Shown: piece by piece, positions 25,909 to 36,076 of the stretch
Layout of the letters: the number at the start of each line of letters is the position of its first letter
How positions within the stretch are numbered: position 1 is the first letter of the stretch
Origin: Marinilabilia salmonicolor JCM 21150
Lineage (GTDB): Bacteria; Bacteroidota; Bacteroidia; Bacteroidales; Marinilabiliaceae
DNA: 64,000 nucleotides
Assembly: GCF_000259075.1 (NCBI RefSeq)
Contig: NZ_AJKI01000010.1
Span: 1-64,000, forward strand
Direction of reading: 5' to 3'
The notes under the pieces: generated by a model
What the model was told of the DNA's origin: nothing
The model's input: the letters and a program-made list of their open reading frames with translations, nothing else
The model's database searches: none
Position numbers and translations under genes: made by a program

Positions 25909-26448
25909 CAGCTTCGAAATAGATTAATAGTTTTACCTTACCCTTTAACCAAACACTCTTTAAATATTAAAATGCAGACTTGTTATCCTAACTAAATACT
26001 TCAATCTTTCCACAACCTTATCAGCAAATTAATTTGTAAACCATCCCTTCAAATCAAAACACTTTTTAATATAACAACTGTGAATTTTGGTAATTCAAAT
26101 TTACGCCCGGACAACACAAAATACAGTACGCTTTCGCGACCAAAGAGTACTTAATGAGACCGATGTCACAAAAACATACAACTTTGTCCCGATACCATAC
26201 ACCTAGCAGCAAAATTCCAGGCAGCCTTAAAAGACAAGAATTTCGCAGCCCCAGAGGAAGAAAAAACAAAGCGTCTAAAGAATAAAGACAAACAGGGAAA
26301 GTACGGAAATCAACAAAATAAAGGAGAAGCAATAATGGTAGAACCTTTTAAGCGAAGTTAAAAAGAGTTAACCGGCAAGGCCAAGATTCTCTCTGATCAG
26401 TTATAAAAAAAATACATATTTTTGCAGACACAAAAAAATGCCTCTGCC
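25909..26448. other. Divergent promoter region, GH97 / HTCS
   Basis: This is 540 bp with no credible gene; an 88-codon minus-strand frame at 26066-26332 has no signal, motif or gene-like composition. It should contain promoters for GH97 on one side and the first HTCS gene on the other. One candidate -7 element is at 26417-26424. Confidence 0.5.
26417..26424 (+). promoter_or_regulatory. Candidate Bacteroidota -7 box of the first HTCS gene
   Basis: TATTTTTG matches the phylum consensus TAnnTTTG and lies 25 bp before the ATG at 26449, implying a short leader. No good TTG is at the -33 position, so support is partial. Confidence 0.4.
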
Positions 26449-29400
26449 ATGAAAAAAAATATCAATAAAAACCTACTCCCTCTATTATTCTTAGTATCTC
26501 TCTTTGCTGGTACAGAAACAGAGGCAGCCTCATACAATTTTAAAATTCTTACCAATAAATCAGGTTTATCCAACAGTGCCATCCTTTCCATGCACCAGGA
26601 CCACAATGGCTACATGTGGCTAGGAACTTGCGACGGACTTAATGTATATGACGGACAAAGCATTGAAATATTAAAACCCTCCGACAAAACCAACAGCCTT
26701 TCGGGAAATCTAATAGAAGATGTCATTGAAACTCACGATAATATATTTTGGGTACACACCAATTATGGCTTAAACAGGTTTGACAGGACAACCGGCGAAA
26801 TCAGGCGGTACAATGGTTTTAAAGAAAAAAACTACCTGCTTAAAACCACAGACAATGATTTATATATCTTTTTCAAAAATAAAATTTACTATTATTTACC
26901 ATCTCAAAAAAATTTCAAAAAAGAAATTCTAAAAACCAATCAAGGGGAAGACATACTGGATGTCACTATTGACTCAAAGAATCATTTGTGGGTATTTCGC
27001 ACAAATGGGGTGGATACTTATAAAATTACCAGGCCAAATAAAACAACAGCAGAATTTCAACCCACAAAGATCTTTTCTCATGAAAAAAATTTATTGTATA
27101 GCAGTAGCGAAAAAGATGTCGCCTATTTTGTTGACAAAAACTATGATTTTTTTGAATACAGCCTGTTAGATAAAACCACCAGGTTCATAACAAATCTGGA
27201 AAATACAATTTCACAAAAAGGGAGCATTTCTTCTATTATAAAACATAACAAAGACTACTTAATAGGTTTCCAAACCAATGGACTTCTACAATTGCAACCT
27301 TCTCGAAATCGATTTGGGAAATATGAACAGCACGAACTAAACATAACCTCAGGAGTATTTTGCCTTCTTAAGGACAAATATCAGGACATTATCTGGGTAG
27401 GCACCGACGGACAAGGCGTTTACATCTGCTCCTCAGACCCATATACAGCCCAGTCTATAACGTTTGCAAGCTTTTACAATCAAATCTCAAAACCCATTCG
27501 ATCCATATTCCTTGATGAATACAAAAATTTGTGGTTGGGCACAAAGGGGGATGGAATTCTAAAAATTGCAAATTTTTCAGAGAACGCAAATTTTTCCAAC
27601 AAACAGTTGCAGCTTTTTTCAGTTTCAAACAGCCATCTGAAAAATAATTCTGTTTACGCTTTTGAAAAAAGCAAAAAAGACCTCCTATGGATCGGTCATG
27701 ATGATGGTTTAAACTTTTACTCTTACAAAGAACAAAAAATAAAACCAGTAAACACCACTGCCGACAAAAGCCCAATGAAATATGTTCATTCAATCCGAGA
27801 GACGAATGATACCACACTGTGGATTGCATCGGTAGGAAACGGTATCTACAGAGCTACCATAAAAGGGAGCAATGATAATCCACAAATAACCAACATCAAA
27901 CAAATAACCATCGAAGAGGGAGAATTTTCTGCCAATTACTTTTTTACATTATATCAGGAAAATGATTCTGTTCTGTGGTTTGGAAACAGAGGAAATGGAG
28001 CTTACCACATAAATACCAATACAATGGAGATAAAAGCCATGACATTTGGCGATAGCGACAACAACAGACCCCTCAATGATGTGTTTTCCATTACATCGGA
28101 CAAACAGGATAATTATTGGTTCGGAACCAGCTTTGGACTAATAAAGAAATACAAAGGCAAAACACAAACATTTAACGAAACCACGGGATTCCCTAACAAC
28201 ACCATTCACGGATTACTCAAAGGATCTGAAAACAATCTTTGGTTAAGTACAAACAACGGAATAATAAGATTTAACAGAAAACTTGAAACTTATCAAATTT
28301 ACAACCAAAACAACGGATTGGAAATAATTGAATTCAGTGACGGTGCCTATTTTAAGGACCACAAAACGGGAGACATGTATTTTGGGGGAATAAACGGATT
28401 GGTAAGAATATCAGAAAATGCAAATATTCGACATGAAGAATATATCCCTGAAATCATGTTTAGCGACCTCAATATTTTTGGGAAAAGAGTTAATATAAAT
28501 GATTTTACAAATGACCAAAAACGAAAATTAAAATTAGATTACGACCAAAACTTTTTCTCTCTGAAACTCACAGTTATTGATTTTCTCAACAGCAATAATT
28601 ACGTTTATTCATACAAGCTGGAAGGCCTTAATGACAAATGGATTGAAAACGAGAAATCCAACATTATTTCATTCACCAATATTCCTCCAGGGAATTACAC
28701 ATTGCATACCAGATTCAAAAACCCAGTCACAAACATAACTAGCAAACCATCAACTCTACAAATAAAGATAGTACCTCCATGGTACCGCTCCACACAGGCC
28801 ATTGTCCTATACTTCGTATTTTATGCACTTTTGGTATTTGCTATTTTCAGGTTAATAAAAAGATGGTACAGCCTGAAAAACCTGGCCGTTGAGGCACAAA
28901 TAAACAAAAACAAACAACAGGAGCTATACGAATCAAAACTTCAGTTTTTCACAAACATCACTCATGAACTGTGCACTCCACTAACATTGATTCAGGGACC
29001 TTGTGAAAAAATAATTTCGCATACGGCGGTGGAACCTGACATTCTTAAATACGCATCACTGATTAAAAATAACTCTGAAAAACTAAACACACTGATTCAG
29101 GAATTGATAGAATTCAGACGAATAGATACTGACAACAAAAGAATAACACCGGTTTTACTCCAGGTTTCGGAGTTGACTGATGAAATTGCCTCTTCCTTTA
29201 CAGAAATGGCAGAATCAAAAAACATAACCTATATCAAAAGTATCAAAAACAACATAACTTGGATTTCGGACAAAAGTTCCTACACCAAAATCCTGACAAA
29301 TCTCCTAACAAACGCCTTTAAATACACAAATCCGGGAGGAACCATTGAAGTTGTATTGGATACTGAAAACGAAAATCTGAATATTACCATCTTAAACACA

Positions 29401-30516
29401 GGTAAAGGAATCCCAGAAGATAAAATAGACCAGATATTTGACAGATACAGAATTTTGGATGATTTTGAAGGAAATGCCGGTGAAGGCTTTCCTGCACGGA
29501 ATGGTCTTGGCCTGGCCATTTGCCACAAAATGACCCAGCTATTAAAAGGCAACATAACGGTAACCAGCATTCCGGAAAAACAAACCCAGTTTAAGGTAAC
29601 CCTTCCCAATCTTCCGGAAGATGAACAAATTTCATCATCTTCTGCGACAGATGGTCTAACCCAATTGACTCACCAATTTTCGGAAAATAACTTGGAAAAA
29701 ATTCCCCAATTAACTCCCCAAAAACCCGGATCCACCATTTTAATCGTAGATGACGATGAAGAAATGTTATGGTTTTTATCTGATTTATTTGAGAATAATT
29801 ACCGTGTTGAGAAAAAATCATCGGCAAAAGATGCTCTTCAATTTCTCGAAACAAAACAGGTGGACTTAATTATATCAGATATTATAATGGGTGAAATGGA
29901 TGGCATTGCATTGACAAGAAACATAAAACAGAATAAATTTTTTACCCACATACCAATCATTCTACTGTCTGCCATCAACTCTCCTGAATACAAGATAAAA
30001 GGGATAGAAGCCGGAGCAGACATTTACCTGTCAAAACCATTCAATACAAACTATTTGATAGAAATCGTTAACCGATTTCTGATCAGGGAAAAAAACCTAA
30101 AGGACTACTACAACTCCATATTCAGTGCCATCGAGATTGAGGAGGGAACCTTTATCCAAAGGGAAGACAAAGAGTTCTATATCGAGGTACTATCCATTAT
30201 AGAAAATAACCTCTCAAATTCAGATCTTTCCGCAGACATGGTCAGCAATGCTTTGGGGTACAGCAAAAGAAACCTATACAGACGACTAAAACAAATTACC
30301 GAAAAATCAATAACTGAACTAATAAAGGAGTATAGATTCAAAAAAGTACAGAAATACCTTATCTCTACAAAAATGTCAACAGATGAAATAATGTACAAAA
30401 CCGGGTTTCATAACCGGGGCCATTTTTATAAAATTTTTAAAGACAGGTATTCATGCACTCCTAAAGAGTATAGAAATAGGCACAAAGAAGCTTTTGCGAA
30501 GGATATGTCACAATAA
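26449..30516 (+). CDS. Hybrid two-component system regulator 1 (HTCS)
   Basis: ATG at 26449 is preferred to the TTG nine codons upstream, giving 1355 residues. Order: signal peptide (LLPLLFLVSLFAGTETEA), a periplasmic propeller of Reg_prop repeats to about residue 670 (SMHQDHNGYMWLGTCDGLN, IIWVGTDGQGVYI), and a Y_Y_Y domain near 700-775. A membrane helix (AIVLYFVFYALLVFAIFRLI) leads to the kinase with phospho-His about 839 (FTNITHELCTPLTLI). The ATPase follows (NLLTNAFKYTNPGG, GNAGEGFPARNGLGLAI), then a receiver (LIVDDDEEM, acceptor Asp in LIISDIIMGEMDG, LSKPF) and an AraC-type DNA-binding end (LGYSKRNLYRRLKQIT). It should sense a mannan fragment and switch on nearby PUL genes. The usual Arg after HEL is Cys. 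A paralogue follows 79 bp downstream. Confidence 0.93.
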   Translation: MKKNINKNLLPLLFLVSLFAGTETEAASYNFKILTNKSGLSNSAILSMHQDHNGYMWLGTCDGLNVYDGQSIEILKPSDKTNSLSGNLIEDVIETHDNIFWVHTNYGLNRFDRTTGEIRRYNGFKEKNYLLKTTDNDLYIFFKNKIYYYLPSQKNFKKEILKTNQGEDILDVTIDSKNHLWVFRTNGVDTYKITRPNKTTAEFQPTKIFSHEKNLLYSSSEKDVAYFVDKNYDFFEYSLLDKTTRFITNLENTISQKGSISSIIKHNKDYLIGFQTNGLLQLQPSRNRFGKYEQHELNITSGVFCLLKDKYQDIIWVGTDGQGVYICSSDPYTAQSITFASFYNQISKPIRSIFLDEYKNLWLGTKGDGILKIANFSENANFSNKQLQLFSVSNSHLKNNSVYAFEKSKKDLLWIGHDDGLNFYSYKEQKIKPVNTTADKSPMKYVHSIRETNDTTLWIASVGNGIYRATIKGSNDNPQITNIKQITIEEGEFSANYFFTLYQENDSVLWFGNRGNGAYHINTNTMEIKAMTFGDSDNNRPLNDVFSITSDKQDNYWFGTSFGLIKKYKGKTQTFNETTGFPNNTIHGLLKGSENNLWLSTNNGIIRFNRKLETYQIYNQNNGLEIIEFSDGAYFKDHKTGDMYFGGINGLVRISENANIRHEEYIPEIMFSDLNIFGKRVNINDFTNDQKRKLKLDYDQNFFSLKLTVIDFLNSNNYVYSYKLEGLNDKWIENEKSNIISFTNIPPGNYTLHTRFKNPVTNITSKPSTLQIKIVPPWYRSTQAIVLYFVFYALLVFAIFRLIKRWYSLKNLAVEAQINKNKQQELYESKLQFFTNITHELCTPLTLIQGPCEKIISHTAVEPDILKYASLIKNNSEKLNTLIQELIEFRRIDTDNKRITPVLLQVSELTDEIASSFTEMAESKNITYIKSIKNNITWISDKSSYTKILTNLLTNAFKYTNPGGTIEVVLDTENENLNITILNTGKGIPEDKIDQIFDRYRILDDFEGNAGEGFPARNGLGLAICHKMTQLLKGNITVTSIPEKQTQFKVTLPNLPEDEQISSSSATDGLTQLTHQFSENNLEKIPQLTPQKPGSTILIVDDDEEMLWFLSDLFENNYRVEKKSSAKDALQFLETKQVDLIISDIIMGEMDGIALTRNIKQNKFFTHIPIILLSAINSPEYKIKGIEAGADIYLSKPFNTNYLIEIVNRFLIREKNLKDYYNSIFSAIEIEEGTFIQREDKEFYIEVLSIIENNLSNSDLSADMVSNALGYSKRNLYRRLKQITEKSITELIKEYRFKKVQKYLISTKMSTDEIMYKTGFHNRGHFYKIFKDRYSCTPKEYRNRHKEAFAKDMSQ

Positions 30517-30595
30517 ACTAAACATTGCAGTAAAATACCTTTTGAAACCAAACCAACTGATACCTTAGAGGCGGCCTCACCTAAATCTTATTACA

Positions 30596-33500
30596 ATGAG
30601 AATATTCGAGCTAACACCAATTAGGAAAAAACAATTTACAATTATTTGCTTATTGTTTATATCGAATTTCCTAAGCAGCTCAAACCTTACCTTAAGTAAA
30701 GCCAAAAATATTGATCTTTCCAACAAAGCTGTTTTATGCATGCATCAGGATGACAACGGTTATCTGTGGTTTGGAACTTATGACGGGCTCAATTTATACA
30801 ACAGCAAGAACATTCTCGTATATCGGTTTGATTTACAAATAGAGGAATCCCTATGCAGTAATATAATCCACAAAATTACCCCAGCTGGTAACAATGAACT
30901 CTGGATTTCAACCTTTTTGGGACTCAATAAATTTTCACTTACCGACAGAAAAGTTACCGAATCATATCCCGAATGCCCTGAAGCAAAACTTCTGGGATGT
31001 GATAAACAGGGTAACACATGTTTAATTTTAAAAGACAACTACATTCAATATTACAGATCAGAATCAAAAAAATTTCACAAAATTCCGCTCAATGGGTTGA
31101 AAAAAAGTGATGTAAAAGCACTGTATGCAATAAATAAAAACACTTTTAATCTTCTGACAAAGGATGGACGGTTAATGCGCCTTACTTTTTCACCAAAAAA
31201 CGGAAAAACTGACCTTCAAAAAGAAACTGATTTTAAGCACAAATATGAAGTAACCTTTGCCAGTTACGATTATCAATTTCTTTATTGGATAGATGAAAAT
31301 GGATGGTTATTCATGAAAAATTTATCATCCGAACAAACCATATTCATAAAGGATATGAAAGAAATAATTAGCCGTTATGGCATTGTCTCTGAAATAACCA
31401 CATTTAAAAACGATATATACCTGGCTTTCAAGAGCAATGGTGTATTAAAGTTGGTAAGAAACAAAGGCTACCGCGCCGAAGAGGTAAATATGAAAATTGG
31501 AATTTTTTCATTACTCAAAGACCGATACCAAGATATTTTATGGATTGGAACGGACGGTCAAGGGGTGGAGATGTATTACAATAAACCCGACCAATTTCAA
31601 TCTCTAACACTGGATCAATTGCCATTTAACCTCCAAAAACCTGTAAGAGCTATATATACAGAGAAAGACCAACTCTGGATTGGTACCAAAGGTGGAGGGA
31701 TTGTGTGTATTGAGAATTACGACCAAATATCATCAGAAAATGTTGCCCCCACCAAAGCAAAATCCTTCACAAGCAAGGATGGTCTCCCGAATAATCAGGT
31801 CTTCGCTATTCAAAAAAGCCATTACAGCGATATTTTATGGATTGGTACTGAAGGTCCTGGTATATCTTATTATTCATTTACCAACAACAAAATAAAAACG
31901 CCGAATGGATCAAATAGTAACGAAATAGAAAAAGTCCATTCCATCTGTGAAACGAACGATAGCACCTTATGGCTGGCAACAGCAGGTGCAGGGATTCAAA
32001 AAGTGATATTCCAATCGACAAATGGGGTAATTCGTATTAAGTCGGTCGAAAAATTCACTTTTGAGAATAACGGGCGCATCTGCAATGAATTCCACTCCCT
32101 TACAAATATCAAAAAATCAACACTTCTGATTGGGAGCAGGGGCGGTTATGGCCTGATCAAATTTAATACTGAATCTTATGAATACAGTTTTATCCCAATG
32201 AACAGTAAGGAGTATTCTGCCATTGGAGATGTTCTTTCAGTACATCAAAGCAAGGATTCTATATTCTACATTGGAGCAAGTTCAGGTTTAACAAAATTGC
32301 AGTTTTTGCCCCACAATAAAACCAAATTCATACAACAGTTTGATCGACGAGACGGACTGGCCAATGACATGATTCACGGAATATTGGAAGACAAAGACAA
32401 TTGTATCTGGTTAAGCACGAATAAAGGGCTTGCGAAGTACAATCCTCAAAATAATTATTTTCATACTTACACTCAGGGGATAGAGGTTACAGAATTCTCG
32501 GACGACGCTTTTTGGCAGGAACCCGGCTCAAACAGACTGTTTTTTGGTGGAACTAACGGGTTGGTTTGGTTTGAACCCGGTGCAGACAAAAAGCCTGTTT
32601 TTCAAACAAACTTTTCATTTTTTGATCTGAAATTCTCTGGCAAAAGCGTTCCATGGTCAGATTATTTTAACAGTCAACCACAACAAATAGAAATTCCTCC
32701 CAAGGTTCGATCATTTACAATTTCTTTTGTAGCAGCGGACAACTTTCATTCAAACAATTATGAATACTCTTATCAATTAAAAGGATATAGTTCTTCATGG
32801 GTAAAGCTGCAAAAGAACAACGCGGCAACATTCAGCAATTTACCAGCCGGAGACTATATTTTGAATATCAAGTTTAATAATGACGTATTCAATGCAGAGG
32901 AAAATGTTCACAGTATTAAAATTAGAGTTCTGCCTTCCTGGTACTTTACCTCAACAATGATCTTTATATATATGATTTTGGGCCTTCTTATTATGTTATT
33001 TATTATATGGAAAGTTCGAATGAAAATAAAGAAAAAGCAGAAGGCATTCGCCCGAAAAATGGAAGAAGAACAAAGAGAAAAACTACTGGAAACCAAGCTC
33101 AATTTCTTCACCAACATTACCCATGAATTATGTACTCCACTTACTTTGATAAATGGAGTTTCGGGGCAAATCACGGCAGAAATTGAAGAAAATCCAACTT
33201 TAAAAAAGTACACAAATGTACTCAACAATAATGTTGCCAGCTTAAATCAATTAATACAAGAAGTTTTAGACTTTAGGAAAATAGAAGACTCTGAGTTTGC
33301 TCTGTGCACAACAGAGAAGGTTTCTATCTCCAAACTTGCTATGGAGTTAAAAGAATCATTCAGGTCCCTTTCAACCCAGAACAATGTTAAATTCGATATT
33401 CAGGTTGCTCCTGAATTAAACTGGAACACTGATTCAGCTTACCTGAAAAAAATTCTTACTAACCTAACTTCCAATGCTTTTAAGTATTGTAAAAAAGAAG

Positions 33501-34627
33501 GATGGATTGAAATCAAAATACGCATTGAAAATAACCATCTTAAACTTTCAGTATTTAACACAGGCCCGGGAATTGCTCCTGATGAAATCCCCCATATTTT
33601 TAATCGGTTCAGAATATCTAATGATCTAAGTCAGAAAACAAACATCCAAAATGCAGCAAGAAACGGACTTGGACTTTCCATTTGCCGGAGCCTTGTAAAT
33701 ATTCTTCGCGGAACCATCGAAGTAAAAAGTGAATATGGAGAAAATGCTGAGTTTATTGTAACCTTGCCCGAGGCAAACTGCCACGAAAAAAAACCTGCCA
33801 CCAATAATACAAAGCGGTCTGATCAAAGCTCTGCCAGCTCATCTGAAATAAAAAGCTCAAAACCAGGAATATTGGTAGTGGATGACAATCAGGATATCAC
33901 CTGGCTCATTAATCAGACATTGTCATCTCAATATCATATTCAAGAGGCTTCAAATGGTTTAGAAGCTTTAAAACTCATCGACACTGAAACCCCTGAATTA
34001 ATTATTACAGACATCATTATGCCTGGAATGACAGGTCTGGAGTTAACCAAACAAATAAAAGCTGGTAAATACACCAAGAACATTCCTATTATAATTATTT
34101 CTGCTAAGATTACCAATACAGAACAAGCTGAAGGCTATGAAACCGGAGCCGATGCCTATCTTACCAAACCATTTTCTTCTGAATTACTGACTTCTGTCGC
34201 AAACCGACTTATACAAAATAAGCATGGTTTAAAAAATTACTATAAGTCCTCCGAAAGTGTTTATGAATTTTCTGAAGGAAAGCTGGTTCACTCCGAAGAC
34301 AAGGAGCTATTGAAAAACGTAATCGATATTATCAAAGACAATATTGAAAATGAAGAATTGAGACCAGGATTCATAGCAGACGAATTGGGGATGAATGTAA
34401 GAAGCTTCTACAGACAATTCAAAAATATGTCTTCTTTATCTCCCAGCGAATTTATCAAAGACTATCGACTCAATTATGCTGTCCAGATGCTTTTGATCAC
34501 CAAACTGACGGTTCAGGAAATTATTTATAAAACCGGCATAACAAACAAATCTTATTTTTATCGTGAATTTGCAAAAAAGTTTAACATGACCCCAAAGGAG
34601 TACCGAAATCAAGAACAAAATAACTGA
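30596..34627 (+). CDS. Hybrid two-component system regulator 2 (HTCS)
   Basis: This 1343-residue paralogue of the preceding gene has the same order. An N-terminal hydrophobic anchor or signal (FTIICLLFISNFLSSSNL) is followed by Reg_prop repeats (CMHQDDNGYLWFGTYDGLN, ILWIGTDGQGVEMY) and a Y_Y_Y domain. Then come a membrane helix near 785-805 (MIFIYMILGLLIMLFIIW) and the phospho-His about 843 in FTNITHELCTPLTLINGV. The rest is the ATPase (NLTSNAFKYCKKEGW, ARNGLGLSICRSL), a receiver (GILVVDDNQDITWLI; acceptor Asp in LIITDIIMPGMTGLEL; YLTKPF) and an AraC-like domain (DELGMNVRSFYRQFKNM). It too has Cys where HTCS kinases usually have Arg in the H-box. Two adjacent sensors next to two SusCD pairs suggest each controls a different arm. 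Confidence 0.93.
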   Translation: MRIFELTPIRKKQFTIICLLFISNFLSSSNLTLSKAKNIDLSNKAVLCMHQDDNGYLWFGTYDGLNLYNSKNILVYRFDLQIEESLCSNIIHKITPAGNNELWISTFLGLNKFSLTDRKVTESYPECPEAKLLGCDKQGNTCLILKDNYIQYYRSESKKFHKIPLNGLKKSDVKALYAINKNTFNLLTKDGRLMRLTFSPKNGKTDLQKETDFKHKYEVTFASYDYQFLYWIDENGWLFMKNLSSEQTIFIKDMKEIISRYGIVSEITTFKNDIYLAFKSNGVLKLVRNKGYRAEEVNMKIGIFSLLKDRYQDILWIGTDGQGVEMYYNKPDQFQSLTLDQLPFNLQKPVRAIYTEKDQLWIGTKGGGIVCIENYDQISSENVAPTKAKSFTSKDGLPNNQVFAIQKSHYSDILWIGTEGPGISYYSFTNNKIKTPNGSNSNEIEKVHSICETNDSTLWLATAGAGIQKVIFQSTNGVIRIKSVEKFTFENNGRICNEFHSLTNIKKSTLLIGSRGGYGLIKFNTESYEYSFIPMNSKEYSAIGDVLSVHQSKDSIFYIGASSGLTKLQFLPHNKTKFIQQFDRRDGLANDMIHGILEDKDNCIWLSTNKGLAKYNPQNNYFHTYTQGIEVTEFSDDAFWQEPGSNRLFFGGTNGLVWFEPGADKKPVFQTNFSFFDLKFSGKSVPWSDYFNSQPQQIEIPPKVRSFTISFVAADNFHSNNYEYSYQLKGYSSSWVKLQKNNAATFSNLPAGDYILNIKFNNDVFNAEENVHSIKIRVLPSWYFTSTMIFIYMILGLLIMLFIIWKVRMKIKKKQKAFARKMEEEQREKLLETKLNFFTNITHELCTPLTLINGVSGQITAEIEENPTLKKYTNVLNNNVASLNQLIQEVLDFRKIEDSEFALCTTEKVSISKLAMELKESFRSLSTQNNVKFDIQVAPELNWNTDSAYLKKILTNLTSNAFKYCKKEGWIEIKIRIENNHLKLSVFNTGPGIAPDEIPHIFNRFRISNDLSQKTNIQNAARNGLGLSICRSLVNILRGTIEVKSEYGENAEFIVTLPEANCHEKKPATNNTKRSDQSSASSSEIKSSKPGILVVDDNQDITWLINQTLSSQYHIQEASNGLEALKLIDTETPELIITDIIMPGMTGLELTKQIKAGKYTKNIPIIIISAKITNTEQAEGYETGADAYLTKPFSSELLTSVANRLIQNKHGLKNYYKSSESVYEFSEGKLVHSEDKELLKNVIDIIKDNIENEELRPGFIADELGMNVRSFYRQFKNMSSLSPSEFIKDYRLNYAVQMLLITKLTVQEIIYKTGITNKSYFYREFAKKFNMTPKEYRNQEQNN

Positions 34628-34942
34628 TTTTTTATCTCTCCTCTTATTCGAAAATTGCCAGGTAATGGATTTTTCTTCTTCTGTGGGGTGAAAATGGAGA
34701 CAACATATTAGCCAAAATTAGTAACAAAATACCCTGACTGTATTTAATGACACTCTTTTGGCATTGTCAGCAAAGTAAAAAAAGAATTCCCTCCTTATTA
34801 TTGCACCCAACAGGACAGCTCTTGGTTTCCACAAAAAGTTGGGATAATGACAGTTTTTTTACGGACATATTCATATTGCAACTCGCATAAAAAAACCACC
34901 GGCTTCTCCTCATTTTTCAAATTATGTTTTTAATCAAGAATC
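34628..34942. other. Intergenic region before the metallopeptidase operon
   Basis: This 315-bp gap is likely the promoter region for the peptidase-GH92 operon. CCCAAC at 34806 and GTTGGG at 34838 form a widely spaced inverted repeat about 100 bp upstream of the start, a possible operator. No TAnnTTTG box or ORF was recognised. Confidence 0.45.
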
Positions 34943-36076
34943 ATGAATAGATTTTGCTATACCATTTATTTCGGGATTTTGCCATTCCTTTTTTCCTGCG
35001 CATCAGAACCGGTAAACAAAGTTGCTACCCTGAAGAAACACAACTTAGAAGAAACAATTTATGGAGAACCAGGCGTTAACCAAATTTCACTCTCTCTCCA
35101 GGAGAACTCTCCTGCTTTTAGCTACAGTATCTATTCCTCGGATGAATCTTCTGAATACGACCCATATAGATGGATGCTTAAAGGCAGCAGTAACAAAAAA
35201 AACTGGACAGTAATTGACGAAAGAGAGAATCAGCAATTCTGTTCCCGTTTCCAGGAAAAAACCTACACGATTCAAAAACCAGGGGATTTCGAATACTACA
35301 GAATAGAAATATCGGCTAAAAATGACTCCCTACGGTTTGCTGACATCCGGCTTCATAGCAAAGATTTAAATAAAAACTGGAAAGCGTTTGATTATCCTGA
35401 GGTCGAATTTAACAATGAGGCTCCATTGACAAAGGGAAGTGAATTTTACAATTCTCTGGTACAATACCCAGGTACCTTCATCCGATATCATGCACGAAAA
35501 GTTGCCGAAATATTGTTTTATACCGATAAAGATTCAATGAACAATGTTCAAAAGATTCAATATACCCTTAAAGACTACAAAGGGATTTCGGCAAAAAGCG
35601 GTCACCCTCCGGTCATTTCAATTGTATATAGTACTCAACATGTAGAGCAATCAGCAAAAGAATCAATGTATAAACTTGATTATGAAACCAGAGGGGTTCT
35701 TTTCCACGAAATCACCCACGCATACCAGTTTGAACCACGTGGTATTGGCACATACTCAACAAACAAAGAGTTTTGGGCCTGCATTGAAGGACTTGCCGAT
35801 GCAGTTCGTACCCAAGCCGGTTTTTTCGACATTGATGCATTACGAAAACCAGGAGGTCACTGGCTCGACGGATATAAAACTACTGGATTCTTTTTGCATT
35901 GGCTCACAACAAAAGATTCAAATGCTATAAGAAAATTTCATTTAACGGTAAGAGATCTTCCTCAATGGAGCTTCGATAAAGCCATGAAGCAGATTTTTGG
36001 GCCGGATTCGGGAATTGAGATTTTATGGGAAGAATATCAGGATTTTCTAAACAATCAAAGCAATCAAGGATTATGA
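34943..36076 (+). CDS. Basic-secretory-protein-family metallopeptidase, lipoprotein
   Basis: The 377 residues begin with a lipoprotein signal (IYFGILPFLFSCASEP). Residues 30-140 resemble an F5/8-type-C galactose-binding fold (DPYRWMLKGSSNKKNWTVID, DFEYYRIEISAKNDSLRFAD). Residues 150-375 form the basic-secretory-protein peptidase domain. Its HExxH zinc motif is in GVLFHEITHAYQF, followed by ACIEGLADAVRTQAGFFDID and PGGHWLDGYKTTGFFLHWL. The stop codon overlaps the start of the following GH92 (ATGA), so the two are translationally coupled. This ties a protease to a mannosidase and suggests the substrate is a mannoprotein, or that the enzyme clears protein from cell-wall mannan. Peptidase activity is inferred from the intact motif. 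Confidence 0.88.
   Translation: MNRFCYTIYFGILPFLFSCASEPVNKVATLKKHNLEETIYGEPGVNQISLSLQENSPAFSYSIYSSDESSEYDPYRWMLKGSSNKKNWTVIDERENQQFCSRFQEKTYTIQKPGDFEYYRIEISAKNDSLRFADIRLHSKDLNKNWKAFDYPEVEFNNEAPLTKGSEFYNSLVQYPGTFIRYHARKVAEILFYTDKDSMNNVQKIQYTLKDYKGISAKSGHPPVISIVYSTQHVEQSAKESMYKLDYETRGVLFHEITHAYQFEPRGIGTYSTNKEFWACIEGLADAVRTQAGFFDIDALRKPGGHWLDGYKTTGFFLHWLTTKDSNAIRKFHLTVRDLPQWSFDKAMKQIFGPDSGIEILWEEYQDFLNNQSNQGL

Noticed and set aside
26066-26332. 88-codon minus-strand frame between GH97 and HTCS
   Set aside because: Cys- and Leu-rich translation without a signal peptide or motif; typical of random AT-rich sequence.
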